From: Chloroflexota bacterium
Lineage (GTDB): Bacteria; Chloroflexota; Anaerolineae; J102
Direction of reading: 5' to 3'
NCBI GenBank assembly: GCA_024276255.1
Contig: JAJRXO010000217.1
Location: 1 to 5,566 of the forward strand
Length of the DNA stretch: 5,566 nt
The notes under the pieces are model-generated. The model was given only the letters and a program-made list of their open reading frames with translations, was not told the origin of the DNA and did not search any database. Every line of letters begins with the position of its first letter. Position 1 is the first letter of the stretch. The position numbers and the translations under genes were made by a program. Shown in pieces: positions 1 through 5,566 of this stretch.

Positions 1-567
1 GTGGAGCGAGTCTCGGACGCATCCAACATCTTCCACGCCGGACGTACCAGCTTCGCCGAGGACTGTGGCCTGTGGTTCGGCGTGCAATGGCTTCGTCCCC
101 ACGATCCCGTCGAAGATATGACGTATCGCCAGGCGCTTGACTTGTTGCTGGCCATGCTGGCCGATAGCGGCCTGGGCGGTGAACGCACTTATGGTTATGG
201 TTCCTTCGAGCCCACTACGAAGACGCACTTTGACCTGCCGGATGCCCAACAGGATGGCCTGGCGATCCTGCTCAGTCGCTATCATCCCCGCGAGAAGGAG
301 TTACCCGCAGTATTACAGGGGGCGGGGACTGCATACCATCTGGAATCGGTGGCGGGTTGGCTGGGTTCGCCCGACGGCCCGGCCCAACGGCGCAAACGCC
401 TGCACGTATTGTCGGAATGCAGTGTGATTGCCTGGCCAGGCCATCCTGCTGGCGATATGGCGGACGTGCGACCGACCTACAATCATCCTGCCGGAGATCT
501 GCCGCATCCTGTGTGGCGCTACGGACTGGCCCTGGCTGCGGGAATCAAGGAGGCCAACGATGCCTGA
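1..567 (+). CDS. csm4: Csm4, type III-A CRISPR complex subunit (3' part only)
   Basis: C-terminal 188 residues of a Csm4 RAMP protein. In the family, Csm4 binds the 5' tag end of the crRNA and contacts Cas10 (Csm1) in the cytoplasmic Csm complex. Visible hallmarks, numbered from base 1, are an ERVSDASNIFHAGR stretch (2-15), which resembles the R-x-T-x-D-R-x-x-x-x-S region of Csm4 proteins; GLWF (23-26); SGLGGERTYGYGSF (56-69), the glycine-rich loop typical of RAMP folds; and a terminal HPVWRYGLAL (169-178). Csm4 proteins are usually near 300 residues, so roughly 110-120 N-terminal residues should lie before base 1. The GTG at base 1 is an in-frame valine, not the start. The stop overlaps the start of csm5 by eight bases, which suggests coupled translation. 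The Csm5 gene downstream supports Csm4 over the related Cmr3/Csx10 subunits. Confidence 0.9.
   Translation: MERVSDASNIFHAGRTSFAEDCGLWFGVQWLRPHDPVEDMTYRQALDLLLAMLADSGLGGERTYGYGSFEPTTKTHFDLPDAQQDGLAILLSRYHPREKELPAVLQGAGTAYHLESVAGWLGSPDGPAQRRKRLHVLSECSVIAWPGHPAGDMADVRPTYNHPAGDLPHPVWRYGLALAAGIKEANDA
549..553 (+). promoter_or_regulatory. Ribosome binding site of csm5
   Basis: A perfect GGAGG lies six bases before the ATG at 560 and inside the 3' end of csm4. It selects ATG 560 over the in-frame upstream ATG at 428, which would extend the protein by 44 residues entirely inside csm4. Confidence 0.8.
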
Positions 568-1687
568 GTATGTGATCTATGATGTGACCGTTTCGCTACT
601 CACGCCCCTGCATATCGGCACGGGCCGCGATTTGCTGCATCAGTATGATTATGCCATCCACAACGGCAAGACCTGGCGCATCAATGAAGATGCGCTGCTG
701 GACGCCCAGGATGTGGATGATCCTCGCCTGGTAGCACAACTTGCTCAACGACCGCCCGTGGAATTGCTGAACAAGAGCGACTTTCAGGAAGGAAGTCCTT
801 TCTTCCGCTATGTGCTGAGAGGAACGCCCCGTTCCAGCGCTGAAGGCGCGCAGTTGAAAGAGCAGATCAAGGATGCTTATGACCGCCCCTACCTGCCGGG
901 GAGCAGCCTGAAGGGCGCCTTGCGCACAGCCATCGCCTGGTATGGCTGGGGGCAAGGCCGGTTCCGCCCGGAGATCAGCCGCCTGGGGCGTAGCAGGAAA
1001 TGGGCGGCTGTTGATTATGAACGCCAGTTGTTGGGCAAAAACCCCAATCACGACCTGCTGCGGGCGCTACAGGTGGGTGATAGCGACTCTGTCGATGGTA
1101 GCGCCCTGATGGTGCTGAATGCCCGCGTTCTAAATCGCATCGGTAAGCTTTCGGGCGCACCGGTGGAGATGGAGGCGATTCGGCCCGACACGTCCTTCCG
1201 CTTGCGCATGAAGCTGGACCGGGCGCTGTTCTCCGACTGGGCCAAACACGGGGGCCTGAACCTGGCCGGGGCAAGTTGGTTGCTGCAACTGGGCGATGTG
1301 GTGCAGGCGCACAGTACGGATCGCATTCAGCGGGAGCTGGCCTGGTTCAAACAGATGAAAGGCATGGAACGCGTTGTTGGCTTTTATCAGCAGTTGGCCA
1401 ATGTGGCGCCCAGGCTGGGGGGACGCCGTTTTTTGGTCGAGCTGGGATGGGGCACCGGCTGGCAGAGCAAGACCTTCGGCTCCCGCCTGCAGGCGGATCA
1501 GCGCTTTATGGAACGAATTATCGATGATTATCGCCTGGCCCGTGGTCGCCGCCAACAGGGCGATCCCTTCCCCAAGAGCCGGCGGGCGGCGGTGGCCTTC
1601 CGGCGTGATCCTCGTGGCTCTGTGAGCGAAACACCCGCCTCACCTCTGGGCTGGGCCCTGGTCGAGATGAAGGAGCGGAAAGCATGA
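560..1687 (+). CDS. csm5: Csm5, type III-A CRISPR complex subunit
   Basis: Complete RAMP protein of 375 residues, in the usual size range for Csm5. In the Csm complex this subunit caps the 3' end of the crRNA and affects crRNA maturation. Motifs seen are TPLHIGTG near the N-terminus (15-22); YLPGSSLKGALR (111-122), the Csm5 and RAMP glycine-rich segment; and ELGWGTGWQSKT (294-305) in the C-terminal half, a signature I associate with Csm5. The start at 560 is set by a strong GGAGG and by the ATGCCTGA overlap with the csm4 stop. The gene ends in an ATGA four-base overlap with the following CARF gene, with GGAG of that gene at 1672-1675. It could only be confused with another RAMP subunit, but the GWGTGW motif and the position after csm4 make Csm5 clear. 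Confidence 0.93.
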   Translation: MPEYVIYDVTVSLLTPLHIGTGRDLLHQYDYAIHNGKTWRINEDALLDAQDVDDPRLVAQLAQRPPVELLNKSDFQEGSPFFRYVLRGTPRSSAEGAQLKEQIKDAYDRPYLPGSSLKGALRTAIAWYGWGQGRFRPEISRLGRSRKWAAVDYERQLLGKNPNHDLLRALQVGDSDSVDGSALMVLNARVLNRIGKLSGAPVEMEAIRPDTSFRLRMKLDRALFSDWAKHGGLNLAGASWLLQLGDVVQAHSTDRIQRELAWFKQMKGMERVVGFYQQLANVAPRLGGRRFLVELGWGTGWQSKTFGSRLQADQRFMERIIDDYRLARGRRQQGDPFPKSRRAAVAFRRDPRGSVSETPASPLGWALVEMKERKA

Positions 1688-2976
1688 ATTTACTAACTTT
1701 TTTGGGCGCCACAAAGGCATATGAAACAACCTATGTGATGCCTGGGGGACAGACGTTTACAGCCCCGTTCTGCGGTGTGGCCCTGGCCAGATTTTTCCCG
1801 GGTAGCACCATGCACGTGTTTGTCACCAAAGACGCCCGCGAGCAGCACCTGGTACAATTTCAGGCTCTGGTCGAAGATTATGTGGAGGACCTGCAGGTTG
1901 TGGATATCTGTGATGGCCAGAATGAAGATGAGCTATGGAAGATCTTTCAGGCTGTGGTAGATAATGTGGCGCAACGTGAGCAGGTGGTGTTTGATATCAC
2001 CCATGGTTTCCGCAGCCTTCCTTTTTTATCGTTCCTGGCAGCGGCCTACTTGCGAGTCGTCAAAGAAATTTCCTTGGAAGCCGTGCTTTACGGTGCGTTC
2101 GAGGCTCGCGACCGCAATACCGAACCCAACCGGGCGCCGATCATCGATATGACACCCTTTGTGAGCCTGCTCGATTGGATGATTGCTGCCGATCGTTTCA
2201 CCCGTTTCGGTGACGCCCACGATTTGGCCAAACACCTGCGCAAAGTCAAACCGGATTATCGGGCACAGCAGGCAGACAAGGATGTGTGGCATCAAGCCAT
2301 TCGCCTGAGCCAGGCAGCGAGCGCCATGGATGCTGTTTCGTTGGCATTACGCCTGATCCGTCCTGAAGAAGCCATGCACGCCAGCGAGCAGTTGCAACAA
2401 CGCCTGGCAGATGGAATGGCAGCGATTTCTAAACATGCCCGACCTTTTCATCCCCTGGCGCAGCAAGTGAGCGATGTATATGCACCTCTGTCCATGAGTC
2501 GAGAAGCGCAAAGAGCACACCCCGAAAGCGCTCTCGCCCGCGAGCGGCGTATGGTGGGCTGGTATGTCGAACGTCGGCAATACGTTCAGGCTATGGCCGT
2601 TGCGCGCGAGTGGATCATTTCATGGGCCATGCTGCATTTGGGTTTTAGCGATTTGTTAGAGAAAGAGTTGCGCAAAGATGTAGAAAAAGCACTGACTTCT
2701 GCCAACAAGCAGCGAGAATCGCAGCATGGTGCATTTGCTAATCGCGTATTCGATTGTGGCAAAGGCTTACACGACATCCCACAGATTGTTCAGGCGCTGG
2801 ATCTCTATCAGCGATTGGGTAATGCCCGTAATGATTTGCTCCATGCCGGAAAGCGTCCGGCGCCACGAAAGGCCAACCAAATGGAGAAAACCATCGCCAA
2901 TCTATGTGAGGAACTGCAATCCCTGCCGCTACCCACAGCCGATCAGGCAGGGTCCCAACCCCCTCCCGTGGCGTGA
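1684..2976 (+). CDS. csx1: Csx1/Csx2-type CARF-HEPN ancillary ribonuclease (TIGR02221-like, DxTHG motif)
   Basis: A 430-residue ancillary nuclease of type III CRISPR systems. Family members bind cyclic oligoadenylate (most often cA4) made by Cas10 and then cut RNA non-specifically. The N-terminal CARF (Rossmann-like) domain opens with FLGATKAYETTYV (6-18) and carries the family DxTHG motif as VFDITHGFRSLP (102-113, with D104, T106, H107 and G108). A mainly helical linker follows. The C-terminal HEPN domain ends with ARNDLLHAG, giving the catalytic R-x4-H motif with R382, N383 and H387 intact, so the RNase is predicted active. The last dozen or so residues are proline-rich and probably disordered. 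Start ATG 1684 overlaps the csm5 stop as ATGA and has GGAG eight bases upstream. The exact ligand (cA4 or cA6) cannot be read from the sequence. Confidence 0.92.
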   Translation: MNLLTFLGATKAYETTYVMPGGQTFTAPFCGVALARFFPGSTMHVFVTKDAREQHLVQFQALVEDYVEDLQVVDICDGQNEDELWKIFQAVVDNVAQREQVVFDITHGFRSLPFLSFLAAAYLRVVKEISLEAVLYGAFEARDRNTEPNRAPIIDMTPFVSLLDWMIAADRFTRFGDAHDLAKHLRKVKPDYRAQQADKDVWHQAIRLSQAASAMDAVSLALRLIRPEEAMHASEQLQQRLADGMAAISKHARPFHPLAQQVSDVYAPLSMSREAQRAHPESALARERRMVGWYVERRQYVQAMAVAREWIISWAMLHLGFSDLLEKELRKDVEKALTSANKQRESQHGAFANRVFDCGKGLHDIPQIVQALDLYQRLGNARNDLLHAGKRPAPRKANQMEKTIANLCEELQSLPLPTADQAGSQPPPVA

Positions 2977-2978
2977 GG
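2975..2978 (+). promoter_or_regulatory. Ribosome binding site of csx15
   Basis: GAGG overlaps the TGA stop of the CARF-HEPN gene and lies five bases before ATG 2984. It supports the short 127-residue product rather than the long upstream extension of the same frame, which overlaps the CARF-HEPN gene and could begin as early as 2726. Confidence 0.7.
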
Positions 2979-2983
2979 TTCAT

Positions 2984-3367
2984 ATGCTCACCGTCCTTAA
3001 CTTTTCCCACCCCCTCACGGATGCCCAACTGGCCTGCATCAGCGAACTGAGCGGCCATGAAGATGTGCAGGTCTACGACATCAAGACCCATTTCCACAAT
3101 GATGCGCCCTTTGAGCCGCAATTACGGGCGCTGATGGCTGAGATCCCCCTGGACAGCCGTCAGTTGCAGACCGAGCCCGTCCTCATCATCCCGCCGGCGC
3201 TGAATTTCATCACCGCCATGCTATTGGCGGCGTTGCACGGGCGCATGGGCTATTTTCCGCCCATGGTGCGCATCCGGCCGCAAGCGGGAAGCCTGCCGCC
3301 GCGCTACGAGGTGGCGGAGATCATCAACCTGCAAGCGATTCGCGAGCAGGCCCGGGCGCAACGGTGA
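2984..3367 (+). CDS. csx15: Csx15-family small CRISPR-associated protein, putative ring nuclease
   Basis: A 127-residue protein that I recognise as Csx15 from its LNFSHPLTDAQ start (5-15), a PPALNF segment (70-75), the strongly conserved-looking LHGRMGYFP (84-92) and an EVAEIINLQ end (109-117). Csx15 occurs with type III systems and has been proposed, with Csx16 and Csx20, to be a ring nuclease that degrades cyclic oligoadenylate and so switches off CARF effectors. I infer that role here from family and position, since no catalytic residues can be assigned by eye. The gene starts seven bases after the stop of the CARF-HEPN nuclease and has its own GAGG site, so effector and probable off-switch are co-expressed. 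No signal peptide or membrane segment is seen. Confidence 0.82.
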   Translation: MLTVLNFSHPLTDAQLACISELSGHEDVQVYDIKTHFHNDAPFEPQLRALMAEIPLDSRQLQTEPVLIIPPALNFITAMLLAALHGRMGYFPPMVRIRPQAGSLPPRYEVAEIINLQAIREQARAQR

Positions 3368-3370
3368 GGT
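3366..3370 (+). promoter_or_regulatory. Possible ribosome binding site of small ORF
   Basis: GAGGT overlaps the stop of csx15 and lies four bases (five from GAGG) before GTG 3375. The layout GTGAGGT, then start codon seven bases after the stop, repeats what is seen at the start of csx15 (2974-2986). Confidence 0.4.
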
Positions 3371-3374
3371 CATT

Positions 3375-3488
3375 GTGCGCAGAGTCTCCACTGATGACGG
3401 GAACTATCGCAGATTGAAGGAAGTTCTGTTGGCCAGTGGATCGGCAAGGCAATGTCCGATCCTCGTTCGAGGTTTTGATTATGACTGA
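3375..3488 (+). CDS. Small hypothetical protein, possible coupling or leader ORF before cas6
   Basis: An open frame of 37 codons starting with GTG, not recognised as any family. The product starts VRRVSTDDGNYRRLKEVLL and ends in LVRGFDYD. It is basic in the first half, with no membrane segment or obvious motif. Support is contextual. It fills the only gap in an otherwise tight operon. Its GAGGT site and seven-base distance from the csx15 stop copy the csx1-csx15 junction. Its stop overlaps the cas6 start as ATGACTGA, the same eight-base geometry as the csm4-csm5 overlap (ATGCCTGA). It may be a real small gene, a device that carries ribosomes into cas6, or chance. A frame this short is not rare in GC-rich DNA, so confidence is limited. 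Confidence 0.4.
   Translation: MRRVSTDDGNYRRLKEVLLASGSARQCPILVRGFDYD
3461..3472 (+). promoter_or_regulatory. Small hairpin over the cas6 ribosome binding site
   Basis: CCTC-GTTC-GAGG is a perfect four-base stem with a four-base loop (the two loop-closing bases could also pair). Its 3' arm is the GAGG ribosome binding site eight bases before ATG 3481 of cas6. A TTTT run follows. The stem is too short to be a convincing terminator. It could mask the cas6 site unless ribosomes pass through from the upstream small frame. Confidence 0.35.
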
Positions 3489-4305
3489 TATGCTGGCTGT
3501 GATCTTACGTTTACAGGTTGAGTCGCTGGCGGCGGTGGGCGGACCCGCGCCCAAATGGTGGGGCCGTAGCGCCCAGGCGTTGCTGCTGAAAGCCATCGCC
3601 GGCGAAGACCCGGCGCTGGCGCAACGCCTGCACGAGAGTTCGCAGGTACGTCCTTTCACGGTTTCCACGCTCATGGGGCGTTTCCCGCAAAAGCAGGTAG
3701 CCCCCGGCGAGAGCTATCGTTTGCGGTTTACGACCATTCAGCGGGAAGCATCGCAGGCCCTGGCTCGCGCTACAGCCGCTGGCGGCATGCTGGCCGCAGG
3801 CGCGGTCATCTGCCTGGATGATTACCAGTTCCGGGTATTGGAGGTGAGGCGGGACGAGGAGCTGTGGACGGGCGCCGCGGATTACACGTCGCTCGCCGCC
3901 TCACATCTCGGGCAGGGGCATGCCCCCGCGCGAAGGCTGACATTGCATTTCACCAGCCCGGTCACGTTTCGCAGCCGGGGTATGACATTGCCTGTACCCC
4001 TACCCGGGCTTGTCTTTGGCAGCCTGTTGCAACGCTGGAATGCGTTTAGCGCCATTGCCTTTCCGGAGGACGCCCGACGCTATGCCGAGACCTGCCTTGC
4101 TATTGCCCGTTACAAACTGGAGACGCGCACTGTGCCCCAGAAGGAAGGAGGTGTGCGTGCGGGCGCGGTGGGTGAGATCCGCTATGTGAGCCTGAATTAT
4201 GATCGCTACTGGATGGGGGTGATGCAGGCCCTGGCCGCGTTTGCCCGCTTCAGCGGCGTAGGCGGGGGGGTGAGCCAGGGGCTGGGCCAATGCCGTGCCG
4301 AGTAG
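3481..4305 (+). CDS. cas6: Cas6 pre-crRNA processing endoribonuclease
   Basis: A 274-residue Cas6-type RAMP protein that cuts CRISPR precursor RNA within the repeats to give crRNAs. The sequence shows a RAMP N-terminal half with LHESSQVRPFTVSTLMG (50-66), the usual Cas6 pattern in which the histidine (H51) precedes a PFT-x-S segment and is a candidate catalytic residue. A second-half segment reads LHFTSPVTFRS (155-165). The C-terminal glycine-rich RNA-binding loop is FSGVGGGVSQGLG (257-269). ATG 3481 is chosen for its GAGG site. An in-frame GTG at 3436 would add 15 residues without a good site. The gene is separated from cas1 by ten bases. The array it processes is not in this window. The catalytic assignment is by analogy, since Cas6 active sites vary. 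Confidence 0.9.
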   Translation: MTDMLAVILRLQVESLAAVGGPAPKWWGRSAQALLLKAIAGEDPALAQRLHESSQVRPFTVSTLMGRFPQKQVAPGESYRLRFTTIQREASQALARATAAGGMLAAGAVICLDDYQFRVLEVRRDEELWTGAADYTSLAASHLGQGHAPARRLTLHFTSPVTFRSRGMTLPVPLPGLVFGSLLQRWNAFSAIAFPEDARRYAETCLAIARYKLETRTVPQKEGGVRAGAVGEIRYVSLNYDRYWMGVMQALAAFARFSGVGGGVSQGLGQCRAE

Positions 4306-4309
4306 GAGG
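4305..4309 (+). promoter_or_regulatory. Ribosome binding site of cas1
   Basis: GGAGG starts on the last base of the cas6 stop and sits six bases before ATG 4316. It has no spacing at all to the in-frame ATG at 4310 and lies downstream of the GTG at 4295, so 4316 is the likely start. Confidence 0.75.
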
Positions 4310-4315
4310 ATGACG

Positions 4316-5317
4316 ATGTCCTATCCGGTCTATGTGATACAGCAAGGTGCGAAAGTGAGCCTCCACAATCGCAGGCTCCTTGTACGCCTGCATGATGAGG
4401 TGCTGCTGCAGGAGCCGCTGGGCCGCGTGGGCCAGCTGATCCTCTTTGGCAACGTGCAGTTGACGACTCAGACGGTCACAGCCCTGCTCAATCAGGGCTC
4501 GGAAATCGTCTACCTTTCTTACCGGGGGGAGTTTCGCGGGCGCACGGCCGGGGAGCTTTCACCCCATGTGCCTGTCCGTCGCGCTCAATATCGCGCCCTG
4601 GAGAGGGAGGCGTATGCTTTGCAACATGCACGCGGTATTGTCCGGGCCAAGCTGCAACATCAACAGGCTCTGCTGCTACGCCACAATCGCCAACGGAACG
4701 ATGCTGAGATCGCCAGTGCGGCGCTGCGGGTACGCGAGGCGCGTGATGCAGTGGATCGACGTACCACATTGAGCTCGTTGCGGGGGCATGAGGGAGCGGC
4801 CGCCGCGGCTTATTTCGGTGGCTATCGGCGCCTGTTTGCTCCCGAATGGCGTTTCCAGGCCCGGCGCCGGCGTCCGCCCCCCGATCCCATCAACGTACTG
4901 TTGTCGCTGGGATACACGCCATTGGCGCGGGCCGCGTACAGTGCCGTGCAAACAGCAGGGCTGGACCCCTATGCGGGATTCTACCATGCTTATGCGTACA
5001 ATCGTCCTGGAATGGCCCTGGATCTGATGGAGGAATTCCGTCCGGTAGTCGATGGAATTGTGTTGTGGGCTGTGAACTGCGGCCAGGTCACGCCGGATCA
5101 TTTTCAGCCGGGCAGCGGTCAGTGGCCCGTCATCCTCTCCGACGAGGGGAAGAAGCGATTCCTGGCCGCCTACGAACAACGCATGGCCCGTAGCTATCGT
5201 CATCCACTCGCCAAAAAGCAACTTCCCTTGCGTCAGTGCCTGATCGAGCAGGCACGGCAGATCGCTTCCCGGCTGTTGCGGGATGAACCGGGTTTTACCG
5301 GCATGGGATTCCGCTAA
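4316..5317 (+). CDS. cas1: Cas1 CRISPR spacer integrase
   Basis: A complete Cas1 of 333 residues, normal for the family. Cas1 with Cas2 inserts new spacers at the leader end of CRISPR arrays. The N-terminal beta domain carries GRVGQLILFGNVQLTTQ and a YLSYRGEFRGR segment. The helical domain has GHEGAAAAAYF with metal-ligand candidate E159, RRRPPPDPINVLLSLGYT, DPYAGFYH with H224, and ALDLMEEFRPVVDG with D236 and E239. The Glu/His/Asp metal site therefore looks intact and the enzyme probably active. No fusion to a reverse transcriptase or Cas6 domain is present. The start is set by GGAGG at 4305. Cas2, its usual partner and often the next gene, is not found in the remaining 249 bases. Confidence 0.96.
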   Translation: MSYPVYVIQQGAKVSLHNRRLLVRLHDEVLLQEPLGRVGQLILFGNVQLTTQTVTALLNQGSEIVYLSYRGEFRGRTAGELSPHVPVRRAQYRALEREAYALQHARGIVRAKLQHQQALLLRHNRQRNDAEIASAALRVREARDAVDRRTTLSSLRGHEGAAAAAYFGGYRRLFAPEWRFQARRRRPPPDPINVLLSLGYTPLARAAYSAVQTAGLDPYAGFYHAYAYNRPGMALDLMEEFRPVVDGIVLWAVNCGQVTPDHFQPGSGQWPVILSDEGKKRFLAAYEQRMARSYRHPLAKKQLPLRQCLIEQARQIASRLLRDEPGFTGMGFR

Positions 5318-5354
5318 GCAGTTGCCATGAGCACTAGCTCACCACATAACGACT

Positions 5355-5446
5355 AAAATAGGACGCAGATGAACGCGGATTGGGCCTGATTTATGTCTTT
5401 CTGATCAGCGTCATCCTGACGATCGGCGGCATCAGCGTTCTATTTT
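5355..5446. repeat. Dispersed palindromic repeat element, copy 1 (about 92 bp)
   Basis: The left end AAAATAGGACGC (5355-5366) is matched by the inverted right end GCGTTCTATTTT (5435-5446), with 11 of 12 pairs and one G-T. The match continues imperfectly inward through ACGCAGATGAACGCGGAT against the complement of CGGCGGCATCAGC. Inside, 5386-5422 is nearly identical to 5530-5566. The element has no coding capacity. It resembles the ACGCAGATGAACGC-type intergenic repeats that I recall as common in Chloroflexota and some other phyla, and it may be a MITE- or REP-like element. It starts 38 bases after the cas1 stop, so it could form a hairpin at the 3' end of the operon transcript. Confidence 0.65.
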
Positions 5447-5461
5447 CGGAACAGACCTACG

Positions 5462-5476
5462 GTGCGCTTTGCGCAC
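5462..5476. other. Short perfect hairpin between repeat copies
   Basis: GTGCGC-TTT-GCGCAC is a six-base GC-rich stem with a three-base loop in the 43-base stretch between the two repeat copies. No T-run follows on either strand that would mark an intrinsic terminator. It may be part of the same repeat cluster. Confidence 0.4.
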
Positions 5477-5489
5477 GCCCATCATGATG

Positions 5490-5566
5490 AAAATAGTACG
5501 CAGATGACGCAGATACACGCAGATTTGCGCTGATTTCTATCTTTCTGATCAGCGTCATCCTGACGA
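5490..5566. repeat. Dispersed palindromic repeat element, copy 2 (cut by window end)
   Basis: Starts AAAATAGTACGCAG like copy 1, then carries three ACGCAGAT units (5498, 5507, 5517) where copy 1 has one plus one ACGCGGAT variant. The last 37 bases match copy 1 at 5386-5422 with only a three-base difference, including an identical 27-base tail. CGCTGAT (5528-5534) pairs perfectly with ATCAGCG (5548-5554), and GATGACGCAGAT (5503-5514) can pair with ATCAGCGTCATC (5548-5559) at 11 of 12 positions, so two hairpins compete. The right end is missing because the window stops. Confidence 0.65.

Noticed and set aside
1..3. GTG as start codon of the first gene
   Set aside because: The frame lacks the N-terminal part of Csm4, and the residues at base 1 already belong to a mid-protein family region. 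The gene is cut by the window edge.
428..559. N-terminal extension of csm5 from ATG 428
   Set aside because: The extension lies wholly in csm4 in another frame and has no Csm5-like residues. A strong GGAGG and the Csm5-like start are at 560.
596..1051. 151-residue minus-strand frame opposite csm5
   Set aside because: Antisense to a strongly supported gene, with no family resemblance and no ribosome binding evidence.
2726..2983. N-terminal extension of csx15 inside the CARF-HEPN gene
   Set aside because: It overlaps the well-supported HEPN coding region, and the family-like N-terminus begins at ATG 2984 behind its own GAGG.
3461..3476. Intrinsic terminator before cas6 (hairpin plus TTTT)
   Set aside because: The stem has only four to five pairs and lies on the cas6 ribosome binding site within a tight operon, so termination here is unlikely.
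3368..3480. Internal promoter for cas6-cas1
   Set aside because: I found no convincing pair of -35 and -10 boxes at proper spacing in this stretch.
4676..5221. 181-residue open frame on the minus strand opposite cas1
   Set aside because: It lies wholly within cas1, which has clear catalytic motifs. Its product is unrecognisable and it looks like a GC-driven shadow frame.
5328..5341. TGAGC-ACTA-GCTCA stem just after cas1 as a terminator
   Set aside because: Five pairs only and no following T-run. It could easily be chance.
5386..5566. The two 37-base near-identical segments as CRISPR repeats
   Set aside because: The segments are 107 bases apart, far beyond normal spacer length, with only two copies. 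They belong to larger palindromic elements whose sequence does not look like a CRISPR repeat.

Overview
The window is a single plus-strand run of CRISPR-Cas genes from a type III-A (Csm) locus. It starts inside csm4 and ends just past cas1. In order it reads csm4 (3' part), csm5, a csx1/csx2-type CARF-HEPN gene, csx15, a possible 37-codon small gene, cas6 and cas1, and then about 250 bases of non-coding DNA holding dispersed-type repeats. The genes overlap by a few bases or sit within about 10 bases of each other, so they look like one operon. No CRISPR array, cas10, csm2, csm3 or cas2 is visible. The first three would be expected upstream of base 1.

How the genes work together (family knowledge applied to what is seen): Cas6 cuts the precursor crRNA. 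Csm4 and Csm5 are backbone subunits of the crRNA-guided complex, with Csm4 near the crRNA 5' end next to Cas10 and Csm5 capping the 3' end. On binding target RNA, Cas10 would make cyclic oligoadenylate. The Csx1-type protein would sense this through its CARF domain and degrade RNA with its HEPN domain, whose R-x4-H motif is intact here. Csx15 lies directly downstream of this effector and belongs to a small family proposed to remove the cyclic oligoadenylate signal. Cas1 is the spacer integrase and appears complete, but no cas2 follows it within the window.

The most unusual points are the small open frame at 3375..3488 and the repeat pair at the right edge. The small frame has ribosome-binding and overlap geometry copied from its neighbours, and a small hairpin covers the ribosome-binding site of cas6 inside it. 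The right edge holds one complete imperfect palindromic element of about 92 bases and a second copy cut by the window end.

Organism: the sequence is moderately GC-rich, and the gene set, the Csx15 family and the style of the ACGCAGAT-type repeats recall Chloroflexota (Anaerolineae/Caldilineae-like) genomes. This is an impression from memory of similar loci, not a proven assignment. The core system is a known type. I do not see a wholly new system here.
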